From the NCBI GenBank assembly GCA_017472605.1, contig JAFUPV010000042.1, positions 1 through 53,737 of the forward strand: a stretch of 53,737 nucleotides of DNA, in the 5' to 3' direction. The position numbers were made by a program, and so were the translations under genes. This DNA comes from Lachnospiraceae bacterium (GTDB taxonomy: Bacteria > Bacillota > Clostridia > Lachnospirales > Lachnospiraceae). Below the pieces are notes generated by a model. That model searched no databases. It was given only the letters and a program-made list of their open reading frames with translations, and was not told the DNA's origin. This document shows positions 7,581 through 15,824 of this stretch, piece after piece. Positions within the stretch are counted from its first letter, which is position 1; each line of letters begins with the position of its first letter.

Positions 7581-10193
7581 ATGGACCAATATACAGTAAC
7601 AGGCATGAGCTGCGCCGCCTGCAGCAGCCGTGTGGAAAAAGCGGTGTCAAAGGTGCCCGGTGTCGAATCCTGTTCCGTCAGTCTGCTGACCAATTCCATG
7701 GGTGTGGAAGGAACGGCAGCGGCGGCAGATGTGATCCGTGCAGTGGAGGAAGCCGGCTATGGCGCTTCGCTGAAACCATCCCGCAAAACAGGAACCGGAG
7801 CAGAAAACGCTTCTGTCAGAGATGGTTCCGGAGGCAATTCCGGAAGCGGGATGACTGCGGCAGCAGAAGAAATGCTGAAAGACAGGGAGACTCCTGTTCT
7901 GAAAAAGAGACTGATCGCGTCACTGGGATTTTTGCTGGTACTCATGTATTTTTCCATGGGACACATGATGTGGGGGTGGCCGGTTCCGGCATTTTTTGCC
8001 CATAATCATGTAGCCCAGGGACTTTTGCAGCTGCTCCTGACCGGAATCGTCATGGGAATCAATCAGAAGTTTTTCGTGAGCGGGTTTAAGAGTCTGCTTC
8101 ACGGTGCTCCCAATATGGATACACTTGTTGCAATGGGTTCCGGCGCGTCCTTTATCTACAGCACCTATGCCCTGTTTTTGATGACGGATGCCCAGGCAAA
8201 AGGTGATATGACGGCAGTCATGTCTTACATGCATGAGTTTTACTTTGAATCGGCTGCAATGATCCTGACGCTGATTACGGTAGGAAAAATGCTGGAAGCA
8301 AGGTCCAGGGGAAAGACAACGGATGCGTTAAAGAGCCTGATGAAGCTTGCGCCGAAGACGGCGGTACTGATCCGTGACGGTCAGGAAGTTACCGTTCCCA
8401 TTGAACAGGTAAAGAAACAGGATATCTTTGTCGTGCGCCCGGGAGAAAACATTCCGGTGGATGGTGTAATTCTGGATGGACACAGTGCAGTCAATGAGGC
8501 CGCACTGACCGGAGAAAGCATACCGGTTGACAAAACGGTGGGAGATCCGGTGTCCGCTGCAACAGTCAATCAGTCCGGATTCATTCGCTGTGAAGCAACA
8601 AGAGTCGGTGAAGATACAACCCTGTCGCAGATCATTCAGATGGTCAGCGACGCGGCGGCGACAAAAGCACCCATTGCAAAGGTTGCAGATAAGGTGTCCG
8701 GCATTTTCGTTCCGGCAGTGATCACAATCGCAGCGCTTACAATTGCTGTTTGGCTTCTGACCGGTCAGACAGTCGGGTTTGCCCTTGCACGCGGAATCTC
8801 AGTTCTTGTGATCAGCTGTCCCTGTGCCCTTGGTCTGGCAACGCCGGTTGCCATCATGGTGGGAAATGGCGTGGGAGCGAAAACCGGAATTCTGTTTAAG
8901 ACAGCGGTTTCCCTGGAGGAAACGGGAAAGGTTCAGATTGTCGCTCTTGATAAAACAGGAACGATTACAAATGGTGAACCGAGAGTGACCGATCTGATTC
9001 CGGCAGAAGGAATCAGCAGGATACAGCTGCTGACAGCGGCCTATGCGCTGGAACAGAAAAGTGAGCATCCGCTGGCGAAGGCTGTGGTAAAGCTGGCAGA
9101 AGAGACCGGTGTCGAGCAAAAGGAAGTGGAATCGTTTGAAGCGCTCCCGGGAAACGGACTGACCGGTGTGCTTGACGGCGTAACGCTTCTTGGAGGAAGC
9201 CAGCGGTTTATCAGCAGCCAGATCATCGTTTCCAGAGAGATGCGGACACAGGCGGATCAGCTTGCCGAGAATGGAAAGACACCGCTGTTCTTTGCCCGCG
9301 GTGACCAGCTGATCGGCATCATTGCTGTCGCGGATGTGATTAAGGAAGACAGCCCACAGGCAATCAGAGAACTTCAGGAAATGGGAATCCGTGTGGTCAT
9401 GCTGACTGGCGACAACGAGCGAACCGCGGCAGCGATCGGCAGGACGGCAGGCGTGGATGAAGTGATTGCAGGAGTTCTGCCGGACGGAAAAGAGCGGGTG
9501 ATCCGTGAACTGAAGGAGAAGGGACGCGTGGCAATGGTCGGTGACGGCATCAATGACGCGCCGGCACTGACAAGAGCGGATATCGGCATTGCAATCGGCG
9601 CGGGAACTGATATTGCCATTGACGCGGCAGATGTCGTTCTGATGAAGAGCCGTTTAAGCGACGTGCCGGCAGCAATCCGACTGAGCAGAGCCACACTTCG
9701 CAACATCCACCAGAATCTGTTCTGGGCGTTTTTCTACAACATCATCGGAATCCCGCTGGCTGCCGGTGTCTGGTATCCGCTGTTCGGCTGGAAACTGAAT
9801 CCGATGTTTGGAGCAGCTGCGATGAGCCTGTCCAGCTTCTGCGTGGTGACCAATGCGCTCCGGCTGAATTTTGTTCCGATCAGGAAGGAAACAGCTGCCG
9901 GAATCGAACAGCAGCTTCAGAATGAAATGACAGAAATGGCTCAGGCCATGACTGCAGAGATAAAGAAAGAGAAGGAGGAATCAAAAACCATGGAAAAAAC
10001 GTTAAAGGTGGAAGGAATGATGTGCCCGCACTGTGAGGCACGGGTAAAGAAGGTTCTGGAGGCGCTGCCGGAGGTTGCGTCTGCGGCAGTAAGTCATGTG
10101 GCAGGTACTGCAGTAGTTACACTGACTGCTGAGGTGGCAGATGAGGTACTGATCAAAACCGTTGAAGATCAGGGCTACACCGCGTCCATCTAA
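7581..10193 (+). CDS. copA: Copper-exporting P1B-type ATPase with N- and C-terminal HMA domains
   Basis: An 870-residue Cu(I) efflux pump. The N-terminal heavy-metal-associated domain has MSCAAC (C11, C14). The membrane ATPase core follows, with TGES actuator motif, the transport site CPC at 413-415, the phosphorylation site DKTGT at 457-461, and [10 protein letters not shown] in the hinge. After the last membrane helices and a charged linker comes a second metal-binding domain with MMCPHC (C815, C818), which has the size and sequence of a free CopZ chaperone. Within the linker AAGGAGG (9972-9978) precedes an in-frame ATG at 9990 (M804), which could give a separate 67-residue CopZ. The RBS before the main start is AAAGGAAGG. 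The gene is 14 bases after csoR and ends at a strong terminator. Confidence 0.95.
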   Translation: MDQYTVTGMSCAACSSRVEKAVSKVPGVESCSVSLLTNSMGVEGTAAAADVIRAVEEAGYGASLKPSRKTGTGAENASVRDGSGGNSGSGMTAAAEEMLKDRETPVLKKRLIASLGFLLVLMYFSMGHMMWGWPVPAFFAHNHVAQGLLQLLLTGIVMGINQKFFVSGFKSLLHGAPNMDTLVAMGSGASFIYSTYALFLMTDAQAKGDMTAVMSYMHEFYFESAAMILTLITVGKMLEARSRGKTTDALKSLMKLAPKTAVLIRDGQEVTVPIEQVKKQDIFVVRPGENIPVDGVILDGHSAVNEAALTGESIPVDKTVGDPVSAATVNQSGFIRCEATRVGEDTTLSQIIQMVSDAAATKAPIAKVADKVSGIFVPAVITIAALTIAVWLLTGQTVGFALARGISVLVISCPCALGLATPVAIMVGNGVGAKTGILFKTAVSLEETGKVQIVALDKTGTITNGEPRVTDLIPAEGISRIQLLTAAYALEQKSEHPLAKAVVKLAEETGVEQKEVESFEALPGNGLTGVLDGVTLLGGSQRFISSQIIVSREMRTQADQLAENGKTPLFFARGDQLIGIIAVADVIKEDSPQAIRELQEMGIRVVMLTGDNERTAAAIGRTAGVDEVIAGVLPDGKERVIRELKEKGRVAMVGDGINDAPALTRADIGIAIGAGTDIAIDAADVVLMKSRLSDVPAAIRLSRATLRNIHQNLFWAFFYNIIGIPLAAGVWYPLFGWKLNPMFGAAAMSLSSFCVVTNALRLNFVPIRKETAAGIEQQLQNEMTEMAQAMTAEIKKEKEESKTMEKTLKVEGMMCPHCEARVKKVLEALPEVASAAVSHVAGTAVVTLTAEVADEVLIKTVEDQGYTASI
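9972..10193 (+). other. Possible internal translation start producing a free CopZ-like copper chaperone
   Basis: Inside copA a full AAGGAGG (9972-9978) lies 11 bases before an in-frame ATG at 9990. Translation from it would give a 67-residue protein with one MMCPHC metal site, the usual size of CopZ. The upstream linker is rich in Lys/Glu codons, which can create such purine runs by chance, so the site is suggestive only. If used, one gene would supply both pump and chaperone. Confidence 0.4.
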
Positions 10194-10251
10194 GGGAAGC
10201 GGTCGTGCACATCCATCGGACGTGTCACTGGTGCGTCCGCCGGAATAAGAG

Positions 10252-10308
10252 AAAACTCCTCTCGTACGAACGGCAGAATCCATCCGGTTCGTCATGAGAG
10301 GAGTTTTT
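10252..10308. terminator. Bidirectional terminator between copA and the convergent ABC genes
   Basis: AAAACTCCTCTC (10252-10263) pairs with GAGAGGAGTTTT (10296-10307), with ACGAAC/GTTCGT extending the inner stem. T runs flank it on both strands, and genes converge on it from both sides (copA ends at 10193, the permease gene at 10321). Confidence 0.9.
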
Positions 10309-10320
10309 GCTGATGTATCG

Positions 10321-11091
10321 TTACAGGGAAAGCTTCTTCTTCAGCAGCCAGGTAGTTGCCGTGACAGAAAGAAGAAGAACACCGAGATTCAGCAGGGTAT
10401 AGGGCCATGCCTGGAAAAGAAGATCCAGAAAACGTTCCCCATAGCGAATTACATAGTGGTTTCCGATCAGCTCCTCCAGCTTGGAACGTCCTTCGCTCGC
10501 AAGCAGGAAGAAAACGATGCTTACGATAACCTTGAAGCGGCTGTTCTGGAGCAGAGTAGCGGTCAGGGTGATGCAGAGATAGATGACAGCGATTGTTGAG
10601 TAGAAGGAAAGCAGGAATGTCAGGAGTGTAAACAGGATGCTGGAGAAGATTTCATCTGTTTTAATTCCGAATTCCAGCAGCAGCTCGTTGATCATGTCAA
10701 GCATGCCGGTGTATTCCTCATAGTTCGATGCCAGCAGGTGGATGTCCCAGACACCGAGAACACCAAGAAGTGCCGCCAGAATAATTCCAAGGAAAAGAAC
10801 GGTCAGCATCTTGGAGAGAACGATTCGCAGCGGAGAGACCGGCGTCATGAAGATCAGGTAGCTGGTGCGGGAATTGATTTCCCGGTAATAGTTGGTGACA
10901 GCAAAGATAAAAATCGAAAAATAGCAGATCAGCGCATATAAGAACAGAGTTCCGGCGGCACTGAATATGTAGTCATCATCTTTTGTATTCAAAGCAAGCA
11001 GATACAGAATCTGAAGAAAAATCAGTCCGGCAATCAGCAGCAGAAGCGCATTTCTGTTTTTGCGGAATTCATATTTGGATAGTTTTAACAT
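10321..11091 (-). CDS. ABC-2 type transporter permease
   Basis: A 256-residue membrane protein with about six predicted helices (for example ALLLLIAGLIFLQILYLLAL near 14-33, FLYALICYFSIFIFAV, and YTLLNLGVLLLSVTATTWLL near the C-terminus). The segment NYYREINSRTSYLIFMTPVSPLRIVLSKML is typical of ABC-2 permeases, where it links to the ATPase. It lies 10 bases downstream of an ATPase gene on the same strand, so the pair forms a simple export-type transporter. The substrate is unknown; drug, peptide or lipid export are all possible. No accessory regulator gene is adjacent. Confidence 0.75.
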   Translation of the reverse strand: MLKLSKYEFRKNRNALLLLIAGLIFLQILYLLALNTKDDDYIFSAAGTLFLYALICYFSIFIFAVTNYYREINSRTSYLIFMTPVSPLRIVLSKMLTVLFLGIILAALLGVLGVWDIHLLASNYEEYTGMLDMINELLLEFGIKTDEIFSSILFTLLTFLLSFYSTIAVIYLCITLTATLLQNSRFKVIVSIVFFLLASEGRSKLEELIGNHYVIRYGERFLDLLFQAWPYTLLNLGVLLLSVTATTWLLKKKLSL

Positions 11092-11101
11092 GGCTTCCTC
11101 C

Positions 11102-11800
11102 TTACATCACGCAGTCGCGGTATACATCTTTATAGAGTTCGGTCAGGGACTTTCCGGCCTGATGGGTCAGATGCTCCACGGTTCCCGACAGGACAACCGT
11201 TCCGTTTTTGATAAAGATTGCTTCGTCGACCATGGTTTCCAGTTCGTCGACCAGGTGGCTGGAAATCACAAAGGTACGGTTATTTCCGGCATAACGGCTG
11301 ATTGCGTCAAGAATCTGGTCTCTTGCAATGATATCAATTCCGTTGAGCGGTTCGTCCAGCATGCACAGTCTGGAATCACGGGCAAGAGCCAGAGCGATTT
11401 TTCCTTTTGCAGTCATACCGGAAGACATTTTGGAAATCTTCTGCTTCATGGAAAGACCGAAGGTGTCGATCAGCGTTTCATAACGGTCCATCTGGAAATC
11501 CGGAAAGAAATCACGGTAATAATTTCCGGCATCCTTCCAGGTCATGTAGGAATAGAAATAGGCTTCTGTCGGCATGTAGGTGCAATGCGCCTTGCTGTAG
11601 GAACCGATGGGCTGATTCTCAAAGAGGATGGAACCGCTGGTCGGGTGGATTAGGCCTGCGGCAATTTTCATAAATGTACTTTTTCCGCTGCCGTTGGGAC
11701 CAAGGAGCGCGTAGATTTTACCGGGCTCAAACTGGAGCGTCAGATCGTTGACTGCAGCAAGAGAACGGTATTTTTTTACCAGATGATTGCATTGAAGCAT
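11102..11800 (-). CDS. ABC transporter ATP-binding protein
   Basis: A 232-residue nucleotide-binding subunit that powers the permease encoded directly downstream. Walker A is GPNGSGKST at 34-42. The signature motif is present in the divergent form MSSGMTAKGKIALALA, followed by Walker B CMLDEPLNGID and the H-loop SSHLVDE. The divergent SSGM in place of LSGG is common in YtrB/CcmA-like ATPases. AAGGAAGG lies 7 bases before the ATG. A promoter (TTGCAA, 17 bases, TATACT) and an inverted repeat in the leader precede the gene. Classed as an exporter ATPase of the CcmA/Nod type; substrate unknown. Confidence 0.85.
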   Translation of the reverse strand: MLQCNHLVKKYRSLAAVNDLTLQFEPGKIYALLGPNGSGKSTFMKIAAGLIHPTSGSILFENQPIGSYSKAHCTYMPTEAYFYSYMTWKDAGNYYRDFFPDFQMDRYETLIDTFGLSMKQKISKMSSGMTAKGKIALALARDSRLCMLDEPLNGIDIIARDQILDAISRYAGNNRTFVISSHLVDELETMVDEAIFIKNGTVVLSGTVEHLTHQAGKSLTELYKDVYRDCVM

Positions 11801-11821
11801 GAGAAATCCTTCCTTTCTGAA

Positions 11822-11841
11822 ATCGGATTGTCTGATCCGAT
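11822..11841. promoter_or_regulatory. Inverted repeat in the leader of the ABC operon (possible operator)
   Basis: ATCGGAT-N6-ATCCGAT is a perfect 7-base inverted repeat about 10 bases downstream of the predicted transcription start of the minus-strand ABC operon. It has no T tract, so a repressor site is more likely than a terminator. No regulator gene is adjacent. Confidence 0.4.
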
Positions 11842-11857
11842 CATAAAAATCAGTTTC

Positions 11858-11886
11858 AGTATAATAGAAGTGGAACCAGTTTGCAA
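11858..11886 (-). promoter_or_regulatory. Promoter of the ABC exporter operon
   Basis: On the minus strand TTGCAA (11881-11886) is followed after 17 bases by TATACT (11858-11863), upstream of the ATPase gene. Confidence 0.65.
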
Positions 11887-11923
11887 GGGTGAAGCGGACA
11901 ATTTAAGGAAATCGAAGGAAGTA

Positions 11924-11951
11924 TTCATAAAATGTTAAAAAAAAGTTCAAT
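11924..11951 (+). promoter_or_regulatory. PhoP/OmpR-like direct-repeat box 1, upstream of the flippase-like gene
   Basis: TTCATA, TTAAAA and TTCAAT occur with exactly five bases between them, giving an 11-base period. The arrangement matches the Bacillus PhoP box pattern (TT-C/A/T-ACA repeated every 11 bases). The same ATTCATAAAATGTT core recurs upstream of the PAP2 gene. No clear -35 is seen downstream, as expected for an activated promoter. Confidence 0.45.
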
Positions 11952-12034
11952 GGGAAGTTGGGAATCTGTGAGAGAATAAGACATTAAGTGCTGCCGATTG
12001 GTGTCTGCTGACCGGCGGGAAGGGGGAGCGTGGG

Positions 12035-13123
12035 ATGAACAGGAAAAATCTGATCAATGCAGGTCTTGTGATTCTGGTATTTATCCTGACAATGTACTAT
12101 GTCTTCGCGGGAGAAGATCTTTCACTTCTTCTGGATTCGATGATCCGATGCCGTTGGGGCTGGCTGATTCCGGCCTGCTGCTTTGTTGTGTTTTTTATCT
12201 GGGGAGAGTCCTTCATCATCTGGTACTTACTGAAAGAATATGGATACATCAAGCGCAAGCGCGCCTGCTTTCTTCTGTCTGCGGTCGGTTTCTTTTTCAG
12301 CGCGATCACTCCGTCGGCAGGCGGCGGACAGCCGATGCAGGTTTATTTCATGAATAAGATGAAAATTCCGATTTCCATCTCATCCATCATTCTGATGGTG
12401 GTTACCATTACCTATAAACTGGTGCTTGTGATCGTTCAGATCGGAATTCTGCTCTTTGGAAGCCGTCTGACGCAGCAGTATCTGGGCTCTGTCATTTACA
12501 TCGTGTATCTGGGCCTGTTCCTGAACATCATCGGGATTGGCGGTCTGCTTTTGTTTGTCTTCTGCCCGGGGACGGTTCGTTTCCTTGGAAGAGGGATGAT
12601 CCGTCTGATGAACTGGTTTTTCCAGTCAAAAGCAGGACGATGGATGACCGCGAAAACAGGAAAACGGTATCAGAAGCTGCCGCAGCGTGTTTCCGAAAAA
12701 ATCGAAGCGGGACTGGATAAATATCATGAGGCTTCCTGGTATCTGAAAAGCCGTCTTCATGTGCTGATAAACGTGCAGGCATTCACCTTCGTGCAGCGGT
12801 TTGCCCTGTTCTCTGTCACTGTTTTTGTTTATCTTGCGCTGGCTCTGAAAGGCACCGGCTGGCTTGATATCATCTTTCTGCAGTCAACAATCTCTCTGTC
12901 CGTCGACATGCTTCCTATGCCAGGCGGAATGGGAATCAGCGAATATCTGTTTGAACAGATTTTCTCCCCCATTTTTGGCGCGCAGCTTTTACCGGGACTT
13001 GTTTTAAGTAGAGGAATTTCCTACTATGTTCAGCTGGCGGTCAGCGGAATTGGAACCATGGTCGCCTATGTTTACTTTAAATGCAAAAAGGAGCACGTTG
13101 TTGTTCCAGTGAAAAATTCATAA
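12035..13123 (+). CDS. LPG-synthase-TM/YbhN-type flippase-like membrane protein
   Basis: A 362-residue integral membrane protein with about eight helices, of the family that includes the flippase domain of MprF and YbhN/AglD. Recognisable are SAITPSAGGGQPMQVYFMNK near residues 88-107 and STISLSVDMLPMPGGMGISEYL near 286-307, both typical of the family. No C-terminal lysyl transfer domain is present, so this is the membrane part alone. It is proposed to move a lipid across the membrane. GGGGGAG precedes the ATG. It starts a cluster with a PAP2 phosphatase, PssA and Psd, which supports a role in phospholipid handling; the exact lipid is unknown. A direct-repeat regulatory box lies about 85 bases upstream. 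Confidence 0.8.
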   Translation: MNRKNLINAGLVILVFILTMYYVFAGEDLSLLLDSMIRCRWGWLIPACCFVVFFIWGESFIIWYLLKEYGYIKRKRACFLLSAVGFFFSAITPSAGGGQPMQVYFMNKMKIPISISSIILMVVTITYKLVLVIVQIGILLFGSRLTQQYLGSVIYIVYLGLFLNIIGIGGLLLFVFCPGTVRFLGRGMIRLMNWFFQSKAGRWMTAKTGKRYQKLPQRVSEKIEAGLDKYHEASWYLKSRLHVLINVQAFTFVQRFALFSVTVFVYLALALKGTGWLDIIFLQSTISLSVDMLPMPGGMGISEYLFEQIFSPIFGAQLLPGLVLSRGISYYVQLAVSGIGTMVAYVYFKCKKEHVVVPVKNS

Positions 13124-13170
13124 AATGTTCACATTCTATTCAAGCCCATTCTTCCTGTCTGTGTCATACT
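13117..13170 (+). promoter_or_regulatory. PhoP/OmpR-like direct-repeat box 2 and -10, upstream of the PAP2 gene
   Basis: TTCATA (13117), TTCACA (13128) and TTCAAG (13139) are spaced exactly 11 bases apart. The first repeat overlaps the stop codon of the flippase gene. A CATACT at 13165-13170, 20 bases beyond the last repeat, is a candidate -10. Boxes placed at about -60 to -30 with no -35 are typical of PhoP-activated promoters. Confidence 0.5.
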
Positions 13171-13206
13171 GGAAAATAAAAGAATGGGAAAAAGAAAGGG
13201 TCATCT

Positions 13207-13893
13207 ATGACAGTGAGAAACTGGCTGAAAAAATGGACTTCAAAACATGGTCTGTTTCCAATGATTGCCGCGTTTGGCTATAACTGCCTTGTCTATTTTA
13301 TCTGTGGAAAACTGGCCGGAAGCCGGGCAGTCAGCTGTCCGATGACACCGGTTGACCGGATGATCCCGCTGGTGGAGTGGACGATTCTGATTTATTTCGG
13401 CTGCTATCTGTTCTGGATCGCGAATTATATCATGATATATCGGGAGAGCAGAGAGCACGCGTACCGCTTCTTTATCAGCGACCTGATTTCAAGAACGGTC
13501 TGCATGATCTGTTTTCTGCTGATTCCGTTTCGGATGACGCGGCCGGAGATTGAAGGAAACGGTTTGTTTTCCAATCTGATGCGTTTTCTGTATCAGGTGG
13601 ATGAGCCGGTAAATCTCTTTCCTTCCATACACTGCCTGGTAAGCTGGAACTGCTGGCTTGGAATCCGTGGATCCAGGAAGGTTCCGATCTGGTATCAGCG
13701 GCTGTCGATTCTGATGGCTGTCAGTGTCTTTCTTTCAACTTTAACGACAAAACAACATGTATTACTTGATGTCGCCGGCGGATTTCTTCTGTCAGAAATC
13801 TCGTGGCGGATCGCGATGAAAACGGAGTGGTGGCACTATGTGGAAAAATGCTTTGACAAAATTGCAGACAGCATATTTGGAGAAAGAGGATGA
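13207..13893 (+). CDS. PAP2-superfamily membrane phosphatase
   Basis: A 228-residue protein with about five to six membrane helices. The C-terminal half has the PAP2 catalytic signatures FPSIHCLVSWNCWLG (His acting as acid/base) and TTKQHVLLDVAGG (His nucleophile with Asp), with helices between them. Such enzymes remove phosphate from phosphatidic acid, phosphatidylglycerophosphate or undecaprenyl pyrophosphate; some relatives are inositol-phosphoryl transferases. AAAGAAAGGG lies before the ATG. The gene overlaps the following pssA by 56 bases, which indicates translational coupling. Together with PssA and Psd a phospholipid substrate is likely, but undecaprenyl-pyrophosphate recycling cannot be excluded. 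Confidence 0.8.
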   Translation: MTVRNWLKKWTSKHGLFPMIAAFGYNCLVYFICGKLAGSRAVSCPMTPVDRMIPLVEWTILIYFGCYLFWIANYIMIYRESREHAYRFFISDLISRTVCMICFLLIPFRMTRPEIEGNGLFSNLMRFLYQVDEPVNLFPSIHCLVSWNCWLGIRGSRKVPIWYQRLSILMAVSVFLSTLTTKQHVLLDVAGGFLLSEISWRIAMKTEWWHYVEKCFDKIADSIFGERG

Positions 13894-14539
13894 ATCAAAA
13901 CAGAAGGAATGTCCGCTGATTGGCGTCTATGACTATACGGTAGTACTGACATATATCAGTCTTGCCTCATCCATTATTGGTATGTTTCTGGCAATGAACA
14001 TGAAAATTGGTCTGGCAGTTGGCTGTCTTGCGCTGTCCGGTTTTCTTGACATGTTTGATGGAAAGGTTGCCAGGACAAAGAAAGATCGGACCGAACTGGA
14101 AAAGAATTTCGGGATTCAGATCGATTCCCTTTGTGATGTGATCTGTTTTGGTGTTCTTCCGGTGATCATCTGCTATCAGATGGGAATGCGTTCTCTGATC
14201 GGAATCGCTGTTCTCGTGATGTACTGTCTCTGCGGAATGATTCGTCTTGGCTATTTCAACGTCGTGGAAGAGATGAGGCAGAAAGAGACCAGTGAAAACC
14301 GTAAGTATTATCAGGGATTGCCGATTACCTCGATTTCTGTCCTGTTTCCTGTTATGATGCTTCTGATTTATTTTTTCCCGCGTGCGGCAATGTCGATTGC
14401 TCACATTTTCATGTTCGGGACGGGTCTTCTGTTTGTAACAGATTTTCAGTTCCGGAAGCCAACCAACCGGGAACTGGCAGTGCTGGTTGGAGCAGTAGCA
14501 GCCGTTGTTTACATACTGTTCAGAAAGCATGGTGCATGA
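13838..14539 (+). CDS. pssA: CDP-diacylglycerol-serine O-phosphatidyltransferase
   Basis: A 233-residue CDP-alcohol phosphatidyltransferase that makes phosphatidylserine from CDP-diacylglycerol and serine in the membrane. The family motif DG-xx-AR...G-xxx-D-xxx-D is present as DMFDGKVAR and GIQIDSLCD. The stretch between AR and G is 12 residues instead of the usual 8, an insertion also common in clostridial enzymes as far as I recall. About six membrane helices follow. It begins inside the PAP2 gene and ends one base before the decarboxylase start, so the three genes are tightly coupled. Phosphatidylserine rather than another CDP-alcohol product is supported by the adjacent decarboxylase. Confidence 0.9.
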   Translation: MWKNALTKLQTAYLEKEDESKQKECPLIGVYDYTVVLTYISLASSIIGMFLAMNMKIGLAVGCLALSGFLDMFDGKVARTKKDRTELEKNFGIQIDSLCDVICFGVLPVIICYQMGMRSLIGIAVLVMYCLCGMIRLGYFNVVEEMRQKETSENRKYYQGLPITSISVLFPVMMLLIYFFPRAAMSIAHIFMFGTGLLFVTDFQFRKPTNRELAVLVGAVAAVVYILFRKHGA

Positions 14540-14540
14540 G

Positions 14541-15413
14541 ATGAAATATATAACCCGTGATGGAAAAATCGAAGGGAAAGACAGCCTGCAGGATCGCTTC
14601 CTGCAGGCTGTTTATGGAAGCAGAGCCGGTCGCTGGTTGATCCGGCCTTTTATTTCGCCGGCTGTGTCCAGACTGGGCGGCTGGTTCCTGGATCAGAGTC
14701 TGTCCTGTTTTCTGATCCGCCCGTTTGTCAGAAGCAGCGGAATCGATCTTTCTCTCTGTGAAAAGCAGGAGTTTGATTCCTACAATGATTTCTTTACAAG
14801 AAAACTGAAGGCATGCGCGAGACGGATTGACAGAAATCCGGACCATTTCATCAGTCCCTGTGACAGCAGACTTTCCGTTTACCGGATCGGGGAAGGGCTT
14901 CGTGTTCCGGTGAAACAGACCTGGTATCGGGTTGCTGATCTGCTGCGGGATGAAGCACTGGCGAAGCGGTTTGATGGTGGTTATCTCTTTGTTTACCGCC
15001 TGTGCGTGGACGACTATCACCGTTATGTGTTCCCGGACAGCGGATATCAGACCGGCTTTCGGAAAATCAAAGGTGTGCTTCATACGGTAAACCCGGCCGC
15101 CAATGATGTCTGCCCGATCTATAAGGAAAACAGCAGGGAATATGGAATTCTCCATTCGGATCATTTTGGAACCTTGCTAATGATGGAAGTTGGTGCTATG
15201 ATGGTAGGACGGATTGAAAATCATCCGGGTCACAAAAGAGTAAGGCGGGGAGAAGAAAAGGGCTATTTCGCCTTTGGCGGTTCGACGATTTTGGTCATGA
15301 CGCAGAAGGATCGGGTGAACGTGGCAAAGGAAATTCTGAATCATTCGGCACAGGGACTGGAGACGCGAGTGCTTTTGGGAGAGATGGTCGGAACCGCTGC
15401 AGGTGACCGTTAA
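14541..15413 (+). CDS. psd: Phosphatidylserine decarboxylase proenzyme
   Basis: A 290-residue proenzyme that cleaves itself and decarboxylates phosphatidylserine to phosphatidylethanolamine. The self-processing motif is GGST in FAFGGSTILVM; S248 would become the pyruvoyl group of the small alpha chain. The family segments DDYHRYVFPDSG, KGVLHTVNPAA and NSREYGILHSDHFG...VGAMMVGRI are present. The ATG at 14541 begins one base after the pssA stop; an in-frame ATG at 14529 inside pssA is an alternative. Coupled to pssA, this completes the route to phosphatidylethanolamine. GGST instead of LGST at the cleavage site is an accepted variant in this branch. Confidence 0.92.
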   Translation: MKYITRDGKIEGKDSLQDRFLQAVYGSRAGRWLIRPFISPAVSRLGGWFLDQSLSCFLIRPFVRSSGIDLSLCEKQEFDSYNDFFTRKLKACARRIDRNPDHFISPCDSRLSVYRIGEGLRVPVKQTWYRVADLLRDEALAKRFDGGYLFVYRLCVDDYHRYVFPDSGYQTGFRKIKGVLHTVNPAANDVCPIYKENSREYGILHSDHFGTLLMMEVGAMMVGRIENHPGHKRVRRGEEKGYFAFGGSTILVMTQKDRVNVAKEILNHSAQGLETRVLLGEMVGTAAGDR

Positions 15414-15432
15414 CAGAAAGGAAGGAACTGCG

Positions 15433-15660
15433 ATGAGGCGTGAGCTGTTTCACATGGAACGGGACGTGCTGGAGGTTGGCGATGAGGTTTCTATCATCGA
15501 GGGCCAGCTTCCGTTTTCCTATTACTACACCATTGTACCTGCACTGGCAATGTCCAGAAACTATCAGAATGCGGATCGGATCCGTTCACGAAACGGGAAG
15601 GTGGTCTCAAAAGACCGAAACGGAAGTACCTATGAAATCTACGTGGAATTTGAAGAATAA
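15433..15660 (+). CDS. Small protein of unknown function, last gene of the lipid operon
   Basis: A 75-residue soluble protein, acidic at the C-terminus (YEIYVEFEE). It has no membrane helix, signal peptide or recognised motif; predicted beta strands alternate with polar turns (DVLEVGDEVSIIEG, KVVSKDRNGSTYEIYVEF), suggesting a small beta-barrel-like fold. AAGGAAGG lies 6 bases before the ATG at 15433; the frame is open back to 15403 inside psd. The 19-base gap to psd suggests co-transcription with the lipid genes. I do not recognise the family. Confidence 0.6.
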   Translation: MRRELFHMERDVLEVGDEVSIIEGQLPFSYYYTIVPALAMSRNYQNADRIRSRNGKVVSKDRNGSTYEIYVEFEE

Positions 15661-15688
15661 TCCATGGAATCTGGAGAAAGAACCGGAC

Positions 15689-15700
15689 TTAAACGTTTAA
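15689..15700. promoter_or_regulatory. Perfect 12-base palindrome, possible LacI-family operator
   Basis: TTAAACGTTTAA is self-complementary with the central CG typical of LacI-family operators. It lies 41 bases before the -35 of the GH31 gene. A near-identical TTAAATGTTTAA lies in the leader of the first importer operon at 21128-21139. Confidence 0.4.
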
Positions 15701-15741
15701 AAAGGATAAGTAAGGACAGGAAAACTGGAAAACAAGCACGG

Positions 15742-15769
15742 TTGTCAATTCACTGGATTATGATATACT
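15742..15769 (+). promoter_or_regulatory. Promoter of the GH31 gene
   Basis: TTGTCA (15742-15747) and TATACT (15764-15769) are 16 bases apart, about 55 bases before the start codon. Confidence 0.65.
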
Positions 15770-15824
15770 GAGTATAAAATACTGCAATCGTACCGGCTTT
15801 GACCGGTGCAGAAAGAGGGCTCGC

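Noticed and set aside
15440-15700. Overlapping 86-codon frame in the small-protein gene
   Set aside because: The frame starting at 15433 has a good AAGGAAGG site and a sensible composition; this one is a shifted shadow without its own site.
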